A stretch of DNA of 10,358 nucleotides. It comes from Candidatus Zixiibacteriota bacterium. GTDB lineage: Bacteria > Zixibacteria > MSB-5A5 > GN15 > FEB-12. The stretch is from the NCBI GenBank assembly GCA_003641345.1, contig QNAD01000039.1, forward strand, positions 1-10,358, written 5' to 3'. The position numbers were made by a program, and so were the translations under genes. Positions 7,219 to 10,358 of this stretch are shown one piece after another (within the stretch, counting starts at the first letter, position 1; each line of letters begins with the position of its first letter). A model generated the notes under the pieces. That model was not told the origin of the DNA. It was given only the letters and a program-made list of their open reading frames with translations, and searched no databases.

Positions 7219-7369
7219 ATTATTGTAATTTATAAAAATCTTACCATAAATCAACAGGCAATGCAAACATCAGCTGTTTTTACTTATTAGTCAAAGTAGA
7301 ACAGTATTATCAAAAATAGAGTGAAAAATATTAAGGATTTAACGATATTACAGATAAGAAATAATCATC

Positions 7370-7398
7370 TTGACAAAATTGTATAAACAACCTATACT
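7370..7398 (+). promoter_or_regulatory. Consensus sigma70 promoter of tRNA-Pro
   Basis: An exact TTGACA (7370-7375) and TATACT (7393-7398) are spaced by exactly 17 nt, with the mature tRNA starting 12 nt after the -10. It is the clearest promoter in the window and is of the E. coli type rather than the TAnnTTTG type of Bacteroidetes. As no strong terminator lies between the tRNA and the CLC gene, it may also drive that gene. Confidence 0.88.
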
Positions 7399-7409
7399 CT
7401 TTTTTCATT

Positions 7410-7483
7410 CGGGGTGTGGCGCAGTCCGGTAGCGCGCTTGCTTTGGGAGCAAGATGTCGGAGGTTCAAATCCTCTCACCCCGA
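7410..7483 (+). tRNA. tRNA-Pro, anticodon UGG
   Basis: The 74-nt gene folds as a complete cloverleaf. The acceptor is CGGGGTG (7410-7416) with CACCCCG (7476-7482) and discriminator A7483. The D stem is GCGC/GCGC, and the anticodon stem CTTGC/GCAAG encloses loop TTTGGGA (7442-7448) with anticodon TGG at 7444-7446. The T stem GGAGG/CCTCT has loop TTCAAAT. C1 pairing with G72 is usual for bacterial proline tRNAs. The 3' CCA is not encoded (TTT follows), so it is added after transcription. Its 3' end is partly duplicated downstream of the CLC gene at 9669-9694. Confidence 0.97.
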
Positions 7484-7491
7484 TTTGATTA
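7466..7491 (+). repeat. Direct repeat, copy A: 3' end of tRNA-Pro plus 8 nt (possible att site)
   Basis: These 26 nt run from the T loop of tRNA-Pro through the discriminator base and eight bases beyond. They match 9669-9694 with one difference (C7474 versus T9677). Extension past the tRNA end shows that the match is not just shared tRNA sequence. The layout, an intact tRNA at one end and a 3'-end copy at the other, is that of attL/attR of a tRNA-targeted element. Confidence 0.65.
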
Positions 7492-7531
7492 TTCCACTCT
7501 TAACTTATTATTTGGTGGCTGTATATTATTA

Positions 7532-9568
7532 ATGATACAACATATTTCATCAATATTACATCGGGCACACTCAGACCTTCGACGAACAGAACATATCTAT
7601 ATGATACTTATTGCTCTAATTATTGGATTATTGGGTGGATTATGTTCTGTTGGATTCAGAGAACTTATACATATTATTCAACTCGGTTCATGGTCACAGA
7701 GCGGTAATTTAGTTGATCATATTCGCACTCTTCCTTGGTGGTGGAAAATAGGAATTCCAACTTTTGGCGGTCTGTTAGTTGGCCTCATTATTCACAACTT
7801 CGCCCGTGAAGCTAAGGGACATGGTGTACCAGAGGTTATGGAAGCTGTCGCACTTCGTGGAGGACGTATCCGCCCTCGAATCGTCTTTGCCAAAATGATT
7901 GCTTCGGGAATTTGTATTGCAACTGGTGGCTCTGTGGGAAGAGAAGGACCAATTGTTCAAATTGGCTCATCGCTTGGCTCGACAATTGGTCAATGGCTAA
8001 AAATCAGTGAGGGACGTTTACGAACCCTTGTCGGTTGTGGGGCGGCGGCAGGTATTGCGGCAACTTTCAACGCTCCAGTAGCTGGAACGCTATTTGCCGT
8101 AGAAGTTATCCTTGGTGACTTTGGCGTTTCTCAGTTTTCACCGATTGTAATATCGTCGGTTAGTGCAACTATAGTTAGCCGGTATTTCAACGGTGATTTC
8201 TCAGCATTTAATGTTCCTGCGTATAGCCTTAATAATCCACTTGAAATTTTTGCTTATGCCACATTAGGAATTATTGCCGGTTTTGTAGCTGTTGCATTTG
8301 TTAAATCATTATACAAATTTGAAGATATTTTCGAAAATCTCTCTATGTATCCGCCACTCAAGACAATCATCGGCGGTTTCCTTATTGGTCTTATAGCATT
8401 AAAATATCCTGAAGTTTTAGGTCTCGGATACGAGACAATAGACCAAGCTCTTAACGGAAACATGATCATAGATTTACTTCTAATTTTGATAGTCGTAAAG
8501 ATATTTGCGGTATCCATTACAATTGGTTCGGGAGGTTCAGGCGGCATTTTAGCTCCCTCGCTCTTTATAGGAGCGATGACTGGAGGTGTCATTGGAATGG
8601 CAGTAAATATCCTATGGCCGGGAGCTGTTGCTAGCCCCGGTGCGTATGCATTAGTAGGTATGGGAGCAGTTGTAGCGGCTGGCACTTATGCCCCGATTAC
8701 AGCTATCCTGATTATATTTGAGCTTACAAATGACTACAAAATTATTCTTCCATTGATGATTAGTTGTATTATCGCAACTATTCTGGCTGCAAAAATCCAA
8801 GAAGGATCGATTTATACAATTAAATTATTACGACGAGGTTTAAATATAAACAAAGGGCGCTCAATCAATGTAATGGAAGACTTAAAAGTTAAGACTATTA
8901 TGAAGAAAGATTTTGCCACAGTTCCGGTCAATGCACAATTAATGTTGATTGTCTCACGCTTTATCGAGCATCCCGGAAACTCACTATTTGTAATTAATGA
9001 AAATCGCAACCTTTGCGGGCTTATTACATTGGATGAAATTCGTCCTATTATGGCAGATGCTCAATCCCTACAAAGCCTGCTGATTGCAAAAGATTTGATG
9101 ATTGAACACGGTTTCCCTAAATTTTCTCCCGATGATAGTTTAGCTATCGTTATGAAGCACCTTGGCAGTAATTCATATGATCTTCCTGTGCTGAGTAATG
9201 GTGAAATCATTGGCAGTATCTGGCCTGAAAATGTCATTGCCCTATATAATGAAGAAATTTTCAAACGTGATATGGCTTCTGGAATGAGTACTCTTTTAGG
9301 CAAAGAATCACACGAAACATCAATCCCTGGTATCCATAACTCGAGGTTGAACGAGATTGAGGTCCCCTATCGGTATGTAGGCTATACAATAGCTGAACTT
9401 AATATTCGTAAAAAATTCGGTGTAACAATACTCTTGGTAAGAAGAAAGAAAAAAGATCAGGACGAACTTGTAGATGCTATACCAGATGCAGACACCAAAC
9501 TCCTGAGTGGTGATATATTGTTATTGATGGGAACAGATCAAGGACTAAGACACTTTGAACTCGGTTAA
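7532..9568 (+). CDS. CLC-family chloride channel/transporter with CBS pair and TrkA_C domain
   Basis: The start is ATG at 7532 (MIQHISSILHRAHSDLRRTEH), giving 678 residues. An upstream in-frame ATG at 7454 lies inside tRNA-Pro and yields the familiar translated-tRNA artefact SEVQILSPR. The SD is weak (GGTGG, 13 nt away). The membrane part (about 20-435) carries the CLC signatures: GHGVPE (96-101), GGSVGREGP with the gating Glu139, FNAPVAGTLFAVEV (179-192), GSGGSGGILAP (332-342) and the pore Tyr428 in GSIYTIK. Two CBS domains follow (about 452-506 and 514-574), then a TrkA_C/RCK_C domain (about 600-676). By alignment with E. coli ClcA, Glu202 is kept as Glu191 but the internal proton Glu203 is Val192, as in CLC channels, so passive Cl- conduction is possible. 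The cytoplasmic domains suggest nucleotide or ligand control. It follows tRNA-Pro closely and is bracketed by the tRNA 3'-end repeat. Confidence 0.93.
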   Translation: MIQHISSILHRAHSDLRRTEHIYMILIALIIGLLGGLCSVGFRELIHIIQLGSWSQSGNLVDHIRTLPWWWKIGIPTFGGLLVGLIIHNFAREAKGHGVPEVMEAVALRGGRIRPRIVFAKMIASGICIATGGSVGREGPIVQIGSSLGSTIGQWLKISEGRLRTLVGCGAAAGIAATFNAPVAGTLFAVEVILGDFGVSQFSPIVISSVSATIVSRYFNGDFSAFNVPAYSLNNPLEIFAYATLGIIAGFVAVAFVKSLYKFEDIFENLSMYPPLKTIIGGFLIGLIALKYPEVLGLGYETIDQALNGNMIIDLLLILIVVKIFAVSITIGSGGSGGILAPSLFIGAMTGGVIGMAVNILWPGAVASPGAYALVGMGAVVAAGTYAPITAILIIFELTNDYKIILPLMISCIIATILAAKIQEGSIYTIKLLRRGLNINKGRSINVMEDLKVKTIMKKDFATVPVNAQLMLIVSRFIEHPGNSLFVINENRNLCGLITLDEIRPIMADAQSLQSLLIAKDLMIEHGFPKFSPDDSLAIVMKHLGSNSYDLPVLSNGEIIGSIWPENVIALYNEEIFKRDMASGMSTLLGKESHETSIPGIHNSRLNEIEVPYRYVGYTIAELNIRKKFGVTILLVRRKKKDQDELVDAIPDADTKLLSGDILLLMGTDQGLRHFELG

Positions 9569-9572
9569 GCCG

Positions 9573-9603
9573 TACGATTTGAATCTGTAAGTCATTTTTT
9601 TTT
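9573..9603 (+). terminator. Weak candidate terminator after the CLC gene
   Basis: A short hairpin TAC-GATT / AATC-(T)-GTA (9573-9589, one bulged T, tiny loop) is followed after five bases by nine T (9595-9603). The position just after the CLC stop is right, but the AT-rich, bulged stem and the gap before the T run make it weak. Confidence 0.35.
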
Positions 9604-9668
9604 GATTAGACTACACACGGTTTATCTCGGTCTATCACCCAAAACTATAAAATATAATTTAACAATTC

Positions 9669-9694
9669 CAAATCCTTTCACCCCGATTTGATTA
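9669..9694 (+). repeat. Direct repeat, copy B: orphan tRNA-Pro 3' end (possible att site)
   Basis: This is the second copy of the 26-nt block, same orientation, one mismatch to 7466-7491. The bases to its left (AT-rich, 9640-9668) do not match the anticodon or D arms, so it is a 3'-end remnant and not a broken whole tRNA. Repeat starts are 2203 bp apart and the interval holds the CLC gene only. The remaining gap up to 9786 is AT-rich with no other gene; a TATATT (9727-9732) could serve as -10 for the next gene but has no good -35. Confidence 0.65.
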
Positions 9695-9786
9695 ATATAT
9701 TTATTTTTTAATCTCCACCAAGCAAGTATATTCTAAACATGTAATCACTTTACCGACCGCAACTTATTACATACCTTAGGTTAATT

Positions 9787-10358
9787 ATGAAATTTTTACC
9801 AACTACAAAAGATGAACTAATAAAACTCGGATGGGACCAGCTTGATATAATACTTATCTCAGGCGATAGTTATATTGATTCGCCATATATAGGGATTGCT
9901 GTTATAGGAAAGTACTTGCTAAAAAATGGCTTTAGAGTCGGGATCATTGCACAACCTGAGTTGAAATCAGAACAGGATATTATGCGTCTTAGCGAACCGA
10001 AACTGTTCTGGGGTGTCAGCGGTGGATCAGTTGATTCGATGGTAGCCAATTATACAGCCACAAAAAAGAAAAGAAAATCAGACGATTTCACTCCTGGTGG
10101 AATCAATAACCGAAGACCCGATAGGGCGGTAATAGTTTATAGTAATCTCATTCGTAAATATTTCAAAAACACAAAACCGATTGTTCTGGGCGGAATCGAA
10201 GCAAGCCTGAGAAGAGTAACACATTACGATTATTGGTCAGATAAAATTCGTAAATCAATTCTGTTTGATGCCAAAGCGGACGCCCTCATTTATGGCATGG
10301 GTGAAAAAACTGTTTTGCAATTAGCAAAAGCTTTTAAACAAAACGAAGACTGGCAAAA
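9787..10358 (+). CDS. ygiQ: YgiQ-family radical SAM protein (UPF0313), N-terminal part
   Basis: 190 codons are visible, open to the window end. The start is ATG at 9787, with TAGG about 6 nt upstream. Family hallmarks seen are WDQLDIILISGDSYIDSPY near the start (16-34), GIAVIGKYLL, SGGSVDSMVANYTA (78-91), RRPDRAVIVYSNLIR, and GGIEASLRRVTHYDYWSD (135-152) followed by a YGMGEKT block. The radical SAM cysteine motif lies further on (family length is about 600-740 residues), outside the window. The family is widespread with no firmly established reaction; the N-terminal domain resembles the cobalamin-binding-like part of B12-type radical SAM proteins. The gene begins 92 nt after the orphan tRNA repeat and so lies outside the putative inserted segment. 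Confidence 0.93.
   Translation, partial: MKFLPTTKDELIKLGWDQLDIILISGDSYIDSPYIGIAVIGKYLLKNGFRVGIIAQPELKSEQDIMRLSEPKLFWGVSGGSVDSMVANYTATKKKRKSDDFTPGGINNRRPDRAVIVYSNLIRKYFKNTKPIVLGGIEASLRRVTHYDYWSDKIRKSILFDAKADALIYGMGEKTVLQLAKAFKQNEDWQ

Noticed and set aside
8254..8685. 143-codon open frame on the minus strand inside the CLC gene
   Set aside because: It lies antisense to highly conserved CLC membrane motifs, its translation is low-complexity (Pro/Ala/Ile-rich) and no start signal is seen; it is a shadow of the real gene.
9600..9700. A complete second, degenerate tRNA-Pro
   Set aside because: Only the 3' 26 nt match. The sequence to the left cannot form the acceptor, D or anticodon arms, so it is a 3'-end copy and not a pseudogene of the whole tRNA.
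1..10358. CRISPR array, toxin-antitoxin pair, transposase, integrase or phage genes
   Set aside because: No regularly spaced repeats are present and none of the recognisable proteins belong to those families. The only mobility hint is the tRNA 3'-end repeat.

Overview
The window is AT-rich bacterial DNA with short intergenic gaps, tightly overlapping operons and mostly good Shine-Dalgarno sites. The carboxy-terminal protease type, the chloride-channel architecture (CLC-CBS-TrkA_C), the intergenic palindrome and the exported hypothetical proteins suggest a member of the Bacteroidota/Chlorobiota/Ignavibacteriota (FCB) assemblage. SD sites at most genes and an E. coli-like TTGACA-17-TATACT promoter before the tRNA fit the Ignavibacteriota/Kapaibacteriota side better than classical Bacteroidetes. 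This placement is inference, because no taxonomic marker gene is present.

Region 1 (1-2068, minus strand) is a four-gene operon read right to left. It holds a membrane protein with a signal-peptidase-like domain that appears to lack both catalytic residues, a HAD-IA phosphatase starting at TTG, an O6-alkylguanine-DNA alkyltransferase (ogt), and the first 39 residues of an M29-type aminopeptidase cut by the window edge. The first three genes overlap by 4 nt and the last gap is 15 nt.

Region 2 (2069-4262) is a 345-nt divergent control region followed by a plus-strand S41 carboxy-terminal processing protease. The protease ends at a strong hairpin flanked by A and T runs, which can terminate transcription in both directions.

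Region 3 (4263-7218, minus strand) starts with an intergenic palindromic repeat. A three-gene operon then reads right to left: rlmN (23S rRNA/tRNA A2 methyltransferase), an unrecognised exported protein with a winged-helix-like segment, and a small putative lipoprotein. The overlaps are 14 and 4 nt. The last two genes probably work together at the cell envelope, but their function is unknown.

Region 4 (7219-9786, plus strand) has a consensus promoter, tRNA-Pro(UGG), and 48 nt later a CLC-family chloride transporter or channel. A 26-nt copy of the tRNA 3' end plus the adjoining bases, with one mismatch, recurs about 2.2 kb downstream after the CLC gene. The CLC segment is therefore bracketed the way tRNA-targeted integrative elements are, yet no integrase is present.

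Region 5 (9787-10358) is the start of a YgiQ-family radical SAM protein, cut by the window end.

The most interesting points are the tRNA-bracketed CLC cassette, the channel-like Val at the CLC internal proton-glutamate position, the catalytically dead signal-peptidase homologue, and the exported winged-helix/lipoprotein pair attached to rlmN. No complete new defence or mobile system is evident.
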